A DNA stretch of 64,000 nt, from contig CAVERH010000011.1 of NCBI GenBank assembly GCA_963618065.1, positions 1-64,000 on the forward strand. Direction: 5' to 3'. The position numbers were made by a program, and so were the translations under genes. Shown in pieces: positions 33,069 through 42,536 of this stretch (position 1 is its first letter; every line of letters starts with the position of its first letter). This DNA is from Suilimivivens sp963618065 (GTDB lineage Bacteria; Bacillota; Clostridia; Lachnospirales; Lachnospiraceae). A model generated the notes under the pieces. That model was not told the DNA's origin. It did not search any database and saw nothing but the letters and a program-made list of their open reading frames with translations.

Positions 33069-34297
33069 AGATTGCAGTAGCAGGAACAGGATATGTCGGT
33101 TTAAGTATAGCAACCTTGCTGGCACAGCACAATGAAGTGATGGCAGTGGATATTATAGAAGAAAAGGTGAACCTGATCAATCAGCGGAGGTCACCGATTC
33201 AGGATGAATATATTGAGAAGTATTTAAAGGAAAAGGAACTGAATCTCGTGGCAACTACGGATGCCGAGGCGGCTTACCGGGATGCAGAGTTCGTTGTGAT
33301 CGCAACACCGACTAACTATGATTCCAAGAAGAATTTCTTCGATACCTCCGCGGTAGAAGCGGTCATCCAGCTTGTGATGAAGGTAAATCCGAAGGCCATT
33401 ATGGTGATCAAGTCAACCATTCCGGTCGGCTTTACGGTTGCGGTACGTGAGAAGTATCATTGTGACCGGATACTGTTCAGTCCGGAGTTTTTGAGAGAAT
33501 CCAAGGCGCTATATGATAACCTGTATCCATCCAGAATTATTGTGGGAACGGATATGGAGAATCCGGAGCTTTCAGAGGCTGCCAATACCTTTGCGCACCT
33601 CTTACAGCAGGGAGCCATCAAAGAGAATATTGATACTCTGATTATGGGATATACAGAAGCAGAAGCCGTGAAGCTGTTTGCCAATACCTATCTGGCACTG
33701 CGGGTATCGTATTTCAACGAGCTGGACACATATGCAGAGATGAAGGGACTGGATACCCGGCAGATCATTAAGGGAGTCTGTCTCGACCCTCGTATCGGGG
33801 ATCAGTATAACAATCCGTCCTTTGGTTACGGCGGCTACTGCCTGCCGAAGGATACGAAGCAGCTTCTTGCCAACTATCAGGATGTACCCCAGAATATGAT
33901 GACTGCTATCGTGGACAGCAACCGTACGCGGAAGGAATTCATTGCGGACCGTGTGCTGGAGCTTGCAGGTGGTTATGAAGCGAACGGGGAATATGAACTG
34001 GATAAGGAAAAGGAAGTCGTGGTCGGTGTATACCGCCTTACCATGAAATCCAATTCCGACAATTTCCGTCAGTCCTCCATTCAGGGGGTTATGAAGCGGA
34101 TTAAGGCGAAGGGAGCAACGGTGATTGTTTATGAGCCGACGCTGGAAGACGGAAGCACCTTCTTTGGAAGCCGTGTCGTGAATGATCTTTCGAAGTTTAA
34201 GGAAATGAGCCAGGCGATCATTGCCAACCGTTATGATACCTGCCTGGATGATGTGAAAGAAAAGGTCTATACCAGGGATGTATTCCGGAGAGATTAA
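33065..34297 (+). CDS. ugd: UDP-glucose 6-dehydrogenase
   Basis: A 410-residue enzyme that oxidises UDP-glucose to UDP-glucuronate with two NAD+. The Rossmann motif is AVAGTGYVGLS (4-14). The catalytic Cys lies in FGYGGYCLPKD (about residue 257), and EFLRESKALYDN supports UDP-sugar dehydrogenase family. The length is that of the short clostridial form. Start ATG 33065 has AGGAGG just upstream and overlaps the epimerase stop by four bases; the longer frame at 32984 is rejected. The product feeds the epimerase. Confidence 0.92.
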   Translation: MKIAVAGTGYVGLSIATLLAQHNEVMAVDIIEEKVNLINQRRSPIQDEYIEKYLKEKELNLVATTDAEAAYRDAEFVVIATPTNYDSKKNFFDTSAVEAVIQLVMKVNPKAIMVIKSTIPVGFTVAVREKYHCDRILFSPEFLRESKALYDNLYPSRIIVGTDMENPELSEAANTFAHLLQQGAIKENIDTLIMGYTEAEAVKLFANTYLALRVSYFNELDTYAEMKGLDTRQIIKGVCLDPRIGDQYNNPSFGYGGYCLPKDTKQLLANYQDVPQNMMTAIVDSNRTRKEFIADRVLELAGGYEANGEYELDKEKEVVVGVYRLTMKSNSDNFRQSSIQGVMKRIKAKGATVIVYEPTLEDGSTFFGSRVVNDLSKFKEMSQAIIANRYDTCLDDVKEKVYTRDVFRRD

Positions 34298-34304
34298 ATA
34301 TAGG

Positions 34305-35396
34305 ATGGAAAACGAAGCGAAAATTTTGCTACTGTTAACCGGAGGTACGATCTGTTCCTTCGGGGATGAACAGGGGAACCGGCGGGATGTGGACATTCAG
34401 AAGGCGAAAGCGCTGCTCCTGCAATACTTTGAAGAATCGGATTCTCCCTGTGCGCATGAAAAATTTGAAGTAGTCACCATTTTAAATACCTTAAGTGAGA
34501 ATATGACGATTCCGAAATGGAATGAATTACTCTGCTTTTTGAAAAAGTGTGATCTTTTGCAGTATCGGGGAATTGTGATCGCACATGGAACGGATACTCT
34601 GGCTTATACGTCTTCCCTGCTCGCACTTGCATTATCAAAAGTGGAAGTGCCGGTATTTCTGGTATCCAGCCAACTGCCGCTGAATCAGGAGGGGGCGAAT
34701 GGAAATGAAAATTTCCGGCGTTCGGTAGAGCTGATCTGTGCAGGAATTCATCCCGGTGTTTATGTAGTGTACCGGAATGAAAATGGAAAATGCTTTCTTC
34801 ATCACGGAGGACATCTGGTAAGCAGCGGAGATTATTCCAATGACTTTTACAGCCGTGATGCCGTCTGCTTAAGGGAAGCTATAGAGGTGACGGAAGGGGA
34901 ATGTACCCAGGCTGCGATACAGCAGGATAAATGGCTTGAGAAACTGAATCACGATGAGATCTGCAGACAGCGGAACAGTAAAGGAATTGACCTGTCCCGG
35001 ATCGGAGAACTGAAAAGTGATGTGCTTCGTATTGAACCGTATGTAGGACTCAATTATCAGCGGATTTCACTTGATAAAAAGGTGCGTGCAGTCGTACATG
35101 GTCTGTATCACTCGGCAACAGCCTGTATCGGAGGAACGCAAGAAGAGCAGGACTCTCCATATTCCTTACTCTCTTTCCTCACGAGGTGCAGGGAAGCGAA
35201 GATCCCGGTGGTGGTAACACCCTGTCCGGAAGAGGCGGCCTATGCGTCTGCCGTGTGGATGCTGGAAGCAGGAGCAATTCCGGTATACGGGATGACGAAA
35301 GAGATGGTTTATGTCAAGACACTTCTGGCGGGAGCACTGGAATATCCGGATGAAAAATTGTGTTCTTTTTTAACAGAAGAAGTATGTGGTGAGTAG
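34305..35396 (+). CDS. L-asparaginase, type I-like
   Basis: A 363-residue cytosolic amidohydrolase of the asparaginase/glutaminase family. The two catalytic Thr motifs are visible: LTGGTI near the N-terminus and AHGTDT (about 95-100), plus SSQLPLNQ. It hydrolyses asparagine to aspartate and ammonia. ATG 34305 is preferred to ATG 34278, which overlaps ugd, because the family starts within a few residues of the TGGTI strand; neither has a strong ribosome site. Why it sits behind ugd is not clear. Confidence 0.85.
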   Translation: MENEAKILLLLTGGTICSFGDEQGNRRDVDIQKAKALLLQYFEESDSPCAHEKFEVVTILNTLSENMTIPKWNELLCFLKKCDLLQYRGIVIAHGTDTLAYTSSLLALALSKVEVPVFLVSSQLPLNQEGANGNENFRRSVELICAGIHPGVYVVYRNENGKCFLHHGGHLVSSGDYSNDFYSRDAVCLREAIEVTEGECTQAAIQQDKWLEKLNHDEICRQRNSKGIDLSRIGELKSDVLRIEPYVGLNYQRISLDKKVRAVVHGLYHSATACIGGTQEEQDSPYSLLSFLTRCREAKIPVVVTPCPEEAAYASAVWMLEAGAIPVYGMTKEMVYVKTLLAGALEYPDEKLCSFLTEEVCGE

Positions 35397-35422
35397 ACAC
35401 TGGATAAATTTTATTGTACAAT
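35394..35422 (+). promoter_or_regulatory. Sigma-A type promoter of the HDOD gene
   Basis: TAGACA (35394-35399), 17 bases, TACAAT (35417-35422). A GACTATC/GATAGTC inverted repeat lies in the leader (about 35430-35464). Confidence 0.55.
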
Positions 35423-35501
35423 AAACATGACTATCTGGAATGGTTATCGTAGTCCCTGATAGTCAGATCATTGGTATTTTGGAGAGAAAGGCGAAGATAA
35501 G

Positions 35502-36722
35502 ATGCTTGCAACGTTAATCCCTTTATTTGATGAAAATATGACTGTGAAGGCATATTCCTTATTTACCCAGAAGAAGAACTTTCTTTTAAATCCCAGTTTT
35601 CTGGGAACCGGAATGAATGATGGAGTAGGACAGATTCAGGGGTTTGAACTGATTGAAAATATGGGAATTGAGACCCTTTCCGGAGATAAGGAAGTATTCA
35701 TTTCAGTAAATAATATTTCTCTGTTTGCCGATATTGATGAACAGTGTAAGGCACCGCATGACCGTGTGGTATTGCTTGTGGACAATGCAGTTCTGCCGAA
35801 TGATATGTATATTAACCGTCTGAAGGAATTAAAGAACAGAGGGTATAAGCTTGCTATCCGTAAACTGCCGGTATCCAGCTTTGAGGATTACCGTCAGGTG
35901 CTTCTTCTGATGGATTATATTCTGCTCGATCATAAGAAGATTGACATTACGAAGGCAAGGATTTATTTTACGAAGATTTATCCGAACATCAAGCTTTGTG
36001 CCGGAAATATTGATACACAGGAAATTTTCGAGCAGTTGAAGGCAGAGGGTGGCTACCAGCTCTATGAAGGAGCGTTCTACCGTATGCCGGTAACGAAGGG
36101 AGAGGCAAAGGTCGCTCCGTTGAAGGTGAACTATATTGAACTTTTGAATATTGTGAATGAACCGGATTTTGATCTGACGAAGGCAGCCGATGTCATAGGA
36201 AGAGATACCGCACTCGTGATTTCCCTGCTGAAGATGGTGAACCACATGACGGTCAATTCCGAGATTACCTCAATCCGTCATGCAGCAGCAATGTTAGGAC
36301 AGAAGGAATTGAAGAAATGGATCAATACTGCGGTTACCAACCAGCTTTGTACGGATCGTCCGAATGAGATCATGCGTGTTTCCCTGCTTCGTGCGAAATT
36401 TGCAGAGAATCTGGCAGTCGTTTTTGAGATGGGTGGTCAGGCAGGAGAACTGTTCCTGACGGGACTGTTCTCTGTACTGGATCTCATTATCAATAAGCCG
36501 ATGGAAGAGGCTCTTCAGATGGTGAAGGTTTCTAAGGAGATCGAGGAAGCGCTCATTGGAGATAAAGGACACTTCGCTCCGGTATTAGAGTTTGTAAAGC
36601 AGTATGAGAGTGCGAACTGGCAGGAAATTGACCGTACCATGTTACTGAACCACATGGATTCCAAGCAGGTATATGATGCATACATTTCGGCTTTGCGTTG
36701 GTATCGTGATCTGGTTTCATAA
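35502..36722 (+). CDS. HDOD domain protein with degenerate EAL domain (YuxH-like)
   Basis: A 406-residue soluble protein. The first half (1-205) aligns with EAL phosphodiesterase fold features (YQLYEGAFYRMP near 185 resembles the end of an EAL barrel), but the EAL triad and metal residues are absent. The second half (about 210-400) is an HDOD domain. Such proteins bind cyclic nucleotides or act as signalling scaffolds, and catalysis is unlikely. It has its own promoter. It converges on the DUF4317 gene with five bases between the stops. Confidence 0.82.
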   Translation: MLATLIPLFDENMTVKAYSLFTQKKNFLLNPSFLGTGMNDGVGQIQGFELIENMGIETLSGDKEVFISVNNISLFADIDEQCKAPHDRVVLLVDNAVLPNDMYINRLKELKNRGYKLAIRKLPVSSFEDYRQVLLLMDYILLDHKKIDITKARIYFTKIYPNIKLCAGNIDTQEIFEQLKAEGGYQLYEGAFYRMPVTKGEAKVAPLKVNYIELLNIVNEPDFDLTKAADVIGRDTALVISLLKMVNHMTVNSEITSIRHAAAMLGQKELKKWINTAVTNQLCTDRPNEIMRVSLLRAKFAENLAVVFEMGGQAGELFLTGLFSVLDLIINKPMEEALQMVKVSKEIEEALIGDKGHFAPVLEFVKQYESANWQEIDRTMLLNHMDSKQVYDAYISALRWYRDLVS

Positions 36723-36727
36723 GTTTC

Positions 36728-37885
36728 CTATTCTTCTTCAGCTGCCGCATCCTCTAAGGATACGCCCTGGTGAATGGTAATGCCGTTTACTTCAACATGA
36801 TCGTTGATTTCAATGACGAGACAGCGTTTGCCGTCGATCTGCAGGGTGTTGACCAGATCCGCACGTTCCGGATTTACCTTTACGACAACGTCGGGAGTCT
36901 TTACCTCGAAGGTGCGGACATTCGCTACATTGTTTACAAAGAGAGAAGTATCCTCTCCGGCAGCCGCATCATAGAGCTTATCGAAATCGGTCAGTTTTTC
37001 TTCCCTCACGCCGCTCTTTTCAAAGAGATTTTTCACCTGATGCTTATCAAGAGTTAAGGGCTCCGGAATTTCTTTATGCTCCTCGATCATTTCCGTTAAA
37101 TTCTCATGGATATTTTTCACCACTTCGTATTCGACCTCATCGCCGAGTGTTTCCTCGATTAAAGCCTGAAAGGCTTCCTTCTGTGTCCCGGCAGACAAAG
37201 GCATGGTACAGCCGAGAATGTTTTCCACGAACTCTCCATGCGCTTCCTCCGGATTCTTGGAATAGAAGAGCGTAGAGTGAATATCGGTTGCACGGTCGTT
37301 GAAGCTCGGGAAAAGAAAGCCGGTTTCGGGCATTTCTACCACCCAGTCACGGATACGGTTGTGGAATTCGTTGTTGATGCTGTCATAGCTTAAGCCGGGC
37401 TTTGAAAGATTCACCGGACAGATACAGCACATGATGTATTCAAATACCGTATCGGAAGCATCGTCCATGGTCAAACCGTCCGTGGTTTTTCCGGGAACGT
37501 CATAAGCGTCATGGATGAGCAGAATCAGGTAGTTGCCAACGTATTCATACGTATTGATGACACGGTCATAAAATTCTTCGATTAAGGCATCATCCTTTAA
37601 TTTACTGTCACGCAGGGCAAGGAGAGCAGCCTGGGTGCCGCCTTCCTGTTCGCTTGCAAGGGGAAAGTCCAGATTTAAAAGATTCTTTCCGAGACTTCCG
37701 GATAAGGTTTTGCGCAGCAGTTCAAAGTATTTAAAAATCTCTTCTTCCGGGAGGGAGAGAAAAGCTTCTTTGAATTCGGTCTTTTTATTCTTCTCGCCAT
37801 CGACATAGCAGCCGCAGATTCTCGTAATGGAGCAGTTGCTCGGGGTATAAAGACGTTTCAGTTCATTGATTTCCTGTTTGATCAT
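36728..37885 (-). CDS. DUF4317 family protein
   Basis: A 385-residue soluble protein of a family restricted mainly to Clostridia, of unknown function. It starts MIKQEINELKRLYTPSNCSI, contains a Cys pair in MCCICPVN (about 143-150) and ends in an acidic tail. No enzyme motif was seen. Its ATG overlaps the stop of the activase/dehydratase gene (ATGA), so both are made from one message and may share a process. Family recognised from memory. Confidence 0.8.
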   Translation of the reverse strand: MIKQEINELKRLYTPSNCSITRICGCYVDGEKNKKTEFKEAFLSLPEEEIFKYFELLRKTLSGSLGKNLLNLDFPLASEQEGGTQAALLALRDSKLKDDALIEEFYDRVINTYEYVGNYLILLIHDAYDVPGKTTDGLTMDDASDTVFEYIMCCICPVNLSKPGLSYDSINNEFHNRIRDWVVEMPETGFLFPSFNDRATDIHSTLFYSKNPEEAHGEFVENILGCTMPLSAGTQKEAFQALIEETLGDEVEYEVVKNIHENLTEMIEEHKEIPEPLTLDKHQVKNLFEKSGVREEKLTDFDKLYDAAAGEDTSLFVNNVANVRTFEVKTPDVVVKVNPERADLVNTLQIDGKRCLVIEINDHVEVNGITIHQGVSLEDAAAEEE

Positions 37886-40800
37886 GAAGCTTCTTCCTCC
37901 TTCTTATGAAGATTTTTCTGAGCAGTAGAGAGCATCAGCTTAATACGGTTTAGCTGATTTACTTCGCTGGCACCGGGATCGTAGTCGATGGCAACAATGT
38001 TGCTGAGCGGATAGTGCTTACGAAGCTCCTTGATAACACCCTTTCCTACGACATGGTTGGGCAGGCAGGCAAAAGGCTGGGTGCAGACGATGTTGTTGAC
38101 ACCGCTGTGGATCAGCTCAATCATTTCACCGGTCAAAAACCAGCCTTCACCGGTCTGGTTACCAATGCTTACGATTGTTTTTGCATTTTCTACCGTCTCA
38201 TAAATGCTGCATGGAGGCGTGAAGTGGGTACTCTTTTCAAAGGCTCGGCGTGCGCTTCCGCGAAGGAATTCAATACCACGGATACCGAAGCGGGAGATCA
38301 TCGAGGTCTTCTTACTCATCCCCAGATAATCAGCCTTATAAATCTGGTTGTAGAAGCAGTAGAGCATGAAGTCTACCAGATCCGGCACAACAGCTTCGGC
38401 TCCTTCGGACTCTAAGAGATCCACAAGGTAATTGTTGGCAGCCGGTGCATATTTTACCAGAATCTCACCTACGATACCGACACGGGGCTTCACCTCATTG
38501 GTAATCGGAATCGCATCAAAGTCTTCCACAATCTGCCGGCACATTTTGTTAAAGGCGGCAAAGCTCATATGCTTTCTGGAAACAAATTCGCGGCACTTCT
38601 TTATCCATTTCTGATGCACTTCTTCTACAGAGCCTTTCGTCTGCTCGTAAGGGCGCATACGGTATACACAGCGCATGAAGATATCACCAAAGATCGCAGC
38701 GTAGGCAACGCGCATCAGCATTTCGGCATTTAAGTGGAAGCCGGGGTTCGTTTCAATACCGCCAAGATTCAGGGAAATAACCGGGATCTGCGGCATACCG
38801 GCTTTCTCTAAGGCACGGCGGATAAAGCCGACATAGTTGGTTGCACGACATCCGCCACCTGTTTGTGTCATAATGACAGCAACCTTGTTGAGGTCATATT
38901 TACCGGAAAGCAGAGCATCCATAATCTGACCGACTACCATCAAGGAAGGGTAGCAGGCATCGTTGTTTACATATTTCAATCCGACATCCACGGCACGGCG
39001 GTTATCGTTTCCGAGAATTTCAAAGTTATAGCCGCAGGCGCGGAAGGCAGCCTCAATGACATCAAAGTGGATCGGAGACATCTGCGGGGCAAGAATCGTA
39101 TAGTCCTTACGCATTTCTTCGGTAAAGGGCACCTTCGTAATAGCGCTGGAGCGGATCGTACGCTGTTTGTTCAGCTTTTCTCTGACACGGATGGCAGAGA
39201 GCAGGGAACGGATACGGATTCTGGCGGCACCAAGGTTATTTACCTCATCAATTTTCAGACAGGTATAAATCTTATCCGAGCCTGTCAGAATATCATTTAC
39301 CTGATCGGTCGTAACCGCATCCAGACCGCATCCAAAGGAATTTAACTGGATCAGATCGAGGTTATCCACGGTCTTTACATAGCTTGCAGCTGCGTAGAGA
39401 CGGGAGTGGTACATCCACTGATCGGAAACAATTAAAGGGCGTTCCGGCTTTGCCAGATGGGAAACGGAATCCTCGGTTAAAACAGCAATATCATAAGAGG
39501 TAATCAGCTCCGGAATACCATGGTTGATTTCCGGATCAATATGATAAGGTCTTCCGGCTAAAACGATACCACGCTTGCCGGTCTCTTTTAAGTACTGTAA
39601 GGTTTCCTCACCCTTTTTCTGCATGTCGGTACGGGCTGCGCTTAATTCGTTCCATGCCTTTTCACTGGCAGCAATGACTTCTTTGGAAGGAAGCTCTTTA
39701 AATTCACGAACCAGTGCTTCAGTAATGGTTTTCAGGTCACGGAAGGACATGAACGGATTCCGGAGAATGACTTCACCGCGTTCGATTTCTTCCACATTAT
39801 TCTTGATATTCTCGGAATAAGAGGTAACAATCGGGCAGTTGTAGTGATTGTTGGCGTCCTCAAATTCATTACGCTCATAAAAGAGAGCAGGATAGAAAAT
39901 GAAATCAACCTTCTGGTTAATGAGCCAGCTTACGTGTCCGTGCGCCAGCTTTGCAGGGTAACATTCGGATTCGCTCGGAATGGACTCAATGCCAAGCTCG
40001 TAAATCTTACGGTTGGATACCGGAGAGAGAACCACACGGTAGCCAAGCTCCTTAAAGAAGGTTGCCCAGAACGGATAATTTTCGTACATGTTAAGGACAC
40101 GTGGAATACCGACGGTGCCACGTGCAGCTTCTTCAGCAGAAAGCGGTTCATAGCCGAAGACTCTCTTTAATTTATAGTCAAACAGGTTGGGAACATTGTT
40201 CTCATTTTTCTGCTTGCCCAGACCACGTTCGCAACGGTTGCCGGAAATGTACTGACGTCCGCCCGAAAATTTGTTAATCGTCAGACGGCAGTTGTTGGTA
40301 CAGCCCTTACATTTGGCCATGCTGGTTTCAAACTGCAGGGACAGAATCTTATCAAAGGGCAGCATGGTCGTTTTGTAATCCGCACTGTAACGTTCCCTTG
40401 CAATGAGGGCAGCACCGAAAGCACCCATGATTCCGGCAATGTCCGGACGGATGGCTTCGCAGCCGGCAATTTTTTCAAAACTCCGTAAAACGGCATCGTT
40501 ATAGAAGGTTCCACCCTGTACCACGATGTTTTTGCCAAGAGCGGAAGCATCGGATACCTTGATCACCTTAAATAAGGCATTCTTGATGACCGAGTAGGCA
40601 AGTCCCGCAGAAATATCCGGGACGCTGGCACCTTCCTTCTGTGCCTGCTTTACTTTGGAATTCATGAATACGGTACAACGGGTACCTAAGTCAATCGGAT
40701 GCTCGGCAAAGAGTGCAGCCTTTGCAAAATCATGGACACTGTAATTTAACGATTTGGCAAAGGTTTCAATAAAGGAACCGCATCCGGAGGAGCAGGCTTC

Positions 40801-42129
40801 ATTAAGCTGCACGCTGTCTACGGTCTGATTTTTGATCTTGATACATTTCATATCCTGACCGCCGATATCCAGAATACAATCTACGGAAGGATCGAAGAAG
40901 GCTGCCGCATAATAATGGGCAACGGTCTCGACCTCGCCATCGTCCAGAAGGAAAGCCGCCTTCATAAGCTGCTCGCCGTATCCGGTAGAGCAGGAGCGGA
41001 CCACATGCACATCGGGAGGGAGCTGCTCGGAAATTTCCTTCATGGAACGGATGGCCGTCTTTAAGGGACTACCGTCGTTACTGCTGTAGAAGGAATAAAG
41101 TAAGGATCCGTCTTCTCCGACAAGAGCGATCTTCGTGGTCGTACTTCCGGCGTCGATACCCAGATAGCAGTTGCCGTGATACGTAGATAAATCGGCAGTT
41201 TTTACGTGGTGGGTTTCATGGCGCTTACAGAACGCATCGTATTCTTCCTTGCTTGCAAAGAGAGGCTCCATACGTTCTACTTCAAATTCCATTTTGATAT
41301 CCGAAGAGAGCTTCTGTACCATTTCTTCCATGGTATAAGAAACTTCTTCCTTGGCATTTAATGCAGAACCGATCGCTGCAAATAAATGGGAATGTTCGGT
41401 TTCAATGGTATGCTCCTCGTCCAGCTTTAAGGTGCGGATAAAGGCAGCCTTTAATTCGGACAGGAAGTGGAGAGGACCGCCTAGAAAGGCAATGTGGCCG
41501 CAGATCGGCTTTCCGCAGGCAAGACCACTGATGGTCTGGTTTACAACCGCCTGAAAAATGGAAGCTGCAAGGTCTTCCTTGGTGGCCCCTTCGTTGATGA
41601 GGGGCTGGATGTCGGACTTGGCAAATACACCACAGCGGGCCGCAATGGTGTAAAGGGATTTGTAGCCCTTGGCATATTCGTTTAATCCGGCTGCATCGGT
41701 CTGTAACAGGGAAGCCATCTGGTCGATAAAGGAGCCTGTACCACCGGCACAGATTCCGTTCATACGCTGTTCCACGTTACCGCCTTCAAAATAAATAATT
41801 TTGGCATCCTCACCACCTAATTCAATCGCAACGTCCGTTTTCGGTGCAATTTCCTTTAATGCGGTGGCAACCGAAATAACCTCCTGAACAAAGGGAACCT
41901 TCAGATGGTTGGCAAGGGTTAATCCACCGGAGCCGGTGATCATGGGGTGTAGCCTGATATTTCCTAATTGACTGTATGCATCACTAAGAAGGGAATGAAG
42001 TGTCTCCCTGATGTTTGCGAAATGTCTCTTGTAGTCGGAAAAAAGGATGTTGTGTGCACTATCCAGAATGGCAATCTTAACGGTGGTTGAACCGATATCA
42101 ATGCCGAGTGTATATTGCTTGTTTTCCAT
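37882..42129 (-). CDS. Acyl-CoA dehydratase activase fused to dehydratase-like domains
   Basis: A very large cytosolic protein of 1415 residues. Two BadF/BcrA/HgdC-type ATPase domains come first (starting GIDIGSTTVKIA at about 5 and GIDAGSTTTKIA near 325), each with a Cys-bearing loop (ICAGGTGSF, CSSGCGSF) that in HgdC-type activases holds a 4Fe-4S cluster. A DUF2229-type region (about 640-900) and a 2-hydroxyglutaryl-CoA dehydratase D-like region (about 990-1390) follow, with several Cys. Activases use ATP to drive electrons into dehydratases. Here activase and acceptor seem to be in one chain; the substrate is unknown. AAGGCGG precedes the ATG. Confidence 0.85.
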   Translation of the reverse strand: MENKQYTLGIDIGSTTVKIAILDSAHNILFSDYKRHFANIRETLHSLLSDAYSQLGNIRLHPMITGSGGLTLANHLKVPFVQEVISVATALKEIAPKTDVAIELGGEDAKIIYFEGGNVEQRMNGICAGGTGSFIDQMASLLQTDAAGLNEYAKGYKSLYTIAARCGVFAKSDIQPLINEGATKEDLAASIFQAVVNQTISGLACGKPICGHIAFLGGPLHFLSELKAAFIRTLKLDEEHTIETEHSHLFAAIGSALNAKEEVSYTMEEMVQKLSSDIKMEFEVERMEPLFASKEEYDAFCKRHETHHVKTADLSTYHGNCYLGIDAGSTTTKIALVGEDGSLLYSFYSSNDGSPLKTAIRSMKEISEQLPPDVHVVRSCSTGYGEQLMKAAFLLDDGEVETVAHYYAAAFFDPSVDCILDIGGQDMKCIKIKNQTVDSVQLNEACSSGCGSFIETFAKSLNYSVHDFAKAALFAEHPIDLGTRCTVFMNSKVKQAQKEGASVPDISAGLAYSVIKNALFKVIKVSDASALGKNIVVQGGTFYNDAVLRSFEKIAGCEAIRPDIAGIMGAFGAALIARERYSADYKTTMLPFDKILSLQFETSMAKCKGCTNNCRLTINKFSGGRQYISGNRCERGLGKQKNENNVPNLFDYKLKRVFGYEPLSAEEAARGTVGIPRVLNMYENYPFWATFFKELGYRVVLSPVSNRKIYELGIESIPSESECYPAKLAHGHVSWLINQKVDFIFYPALFYERNEFEDANNHYNCPIVTSYSENIKNNVEEIERGEVILRNPFMSFRDLKTITEALVREFKELPSKEVIAASEKAWNELSAARTDMQKKGEETLQYLKETGKRGIVLAGRPYHIDPEINHGIPELITSYDIAVLTEDSVSHLAKPERPLIVSDQWMYHSRLYAAASYVKTVDNLDLIQLNSFGCGLDAVTTDQVNDILTGSDKIYTCLKIDEVNNLGAARIRIRSLLSAIRVREKLNKQRTIRSSAITKVPFTEEMRKDYTILAPQMSPIHFDVIEAAFRACGYNFEILGNDNRRAVDVGLKYVNNDACYPSLMVVGQIMDALLSGKYDLNKVAVIMTQTGGGCRATNYVGFIRRALEKAGMPQIPVISLNLGGIETNPGFHLNAEMLMRVAYAAIFGDIFMRCVYRMRPYEQTKGSVEEVHQKWIKKCREFVSRKHMSFAAFNKMCRQIVEDFDAIPITNEVKPRVGIVGEILVKYAPAANNYLVDLLESEGAEAVVPDLVDFMLYCFYNQIYKADYLGMSKKTSMISRFGIRGIEFLRGSARRAFEKSTHFTPPCSIYETVENAKTIVSIGNQTGEGWFLTGEMIELIHSGVNNIVCTQPFACLPNHVVGKGVIKELRKHYPLSNIVAIDYDPGASEVNQLNRIKLMLSTAQKNLHKKEEEAS

Positions 42130-42156
42130 ATTTTACCGCCTTTCGTTTCCTTATTT

Positions 42157-42401
42157 GTAACTATTCAGAGCCATGCAAATTATGGCAACAAGCTTCACTA
42201 GACTCACCTTTGGTTCGCCAAGTGAACTTGTATGGTTCGCACTAAGCTCGAAACCACCTCGCTAAGTGCTCTACTCAAATATGGACATAGAATGCTTGCA
42301 TTCATATGGACATTTGACATGATTTATATGGCGAAATAACCACATGAGTAAAACTCGAGCTGTGAAACAGCAGTTTTACGAATGCGGTTCTGAATAGTTA
42401 C
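42157..42401. repeat. 245-base palindromic element with GTAACTATTCAGA ends
   Basis: Thirteen-base perfect inverted ends, GTAACTATTCAGA (42157-42169) and TCTGAATAGTTAC (42389-42401). Its right part is nearly the same as the element at 56372-56515, including ACCACATGAGTAAAAC and a nested GTAAAAC/GTTTTAC hairpin closed by GCTGT-GAA-ACAGC. The left-middle part (about 42180-42330) is an extra segment absent from the 56 kb copy. With a promoter at 42474-42502 it fills the 407-base gap between the activase and rhomboid-like genes. Confidence 0.75.
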
Positions 42402-42473
42402 TTTAATTAATTTCAGTGTAGTCACCATGTGATTATACGACACGAATCGTCAAAAAGCAACGGAACATTTACG

Positions 42474-42502
42474 TTTACATTTTGGAGCCGGAATGATAGA
42501 AT
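42474..42502 (+). promoter_or_regulatory. Sigma-A type promoter of the rhomboid-like gene
   Basis: TTTACA (42474-42479), 17 bases, TAGAAT (42497-42502), 34 bases before the ATG. Confidence 0.55.
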
Positions 42503-42536
42503 AAATGGACTAATAGTTTTTGAAAGGTGTAGAAGA

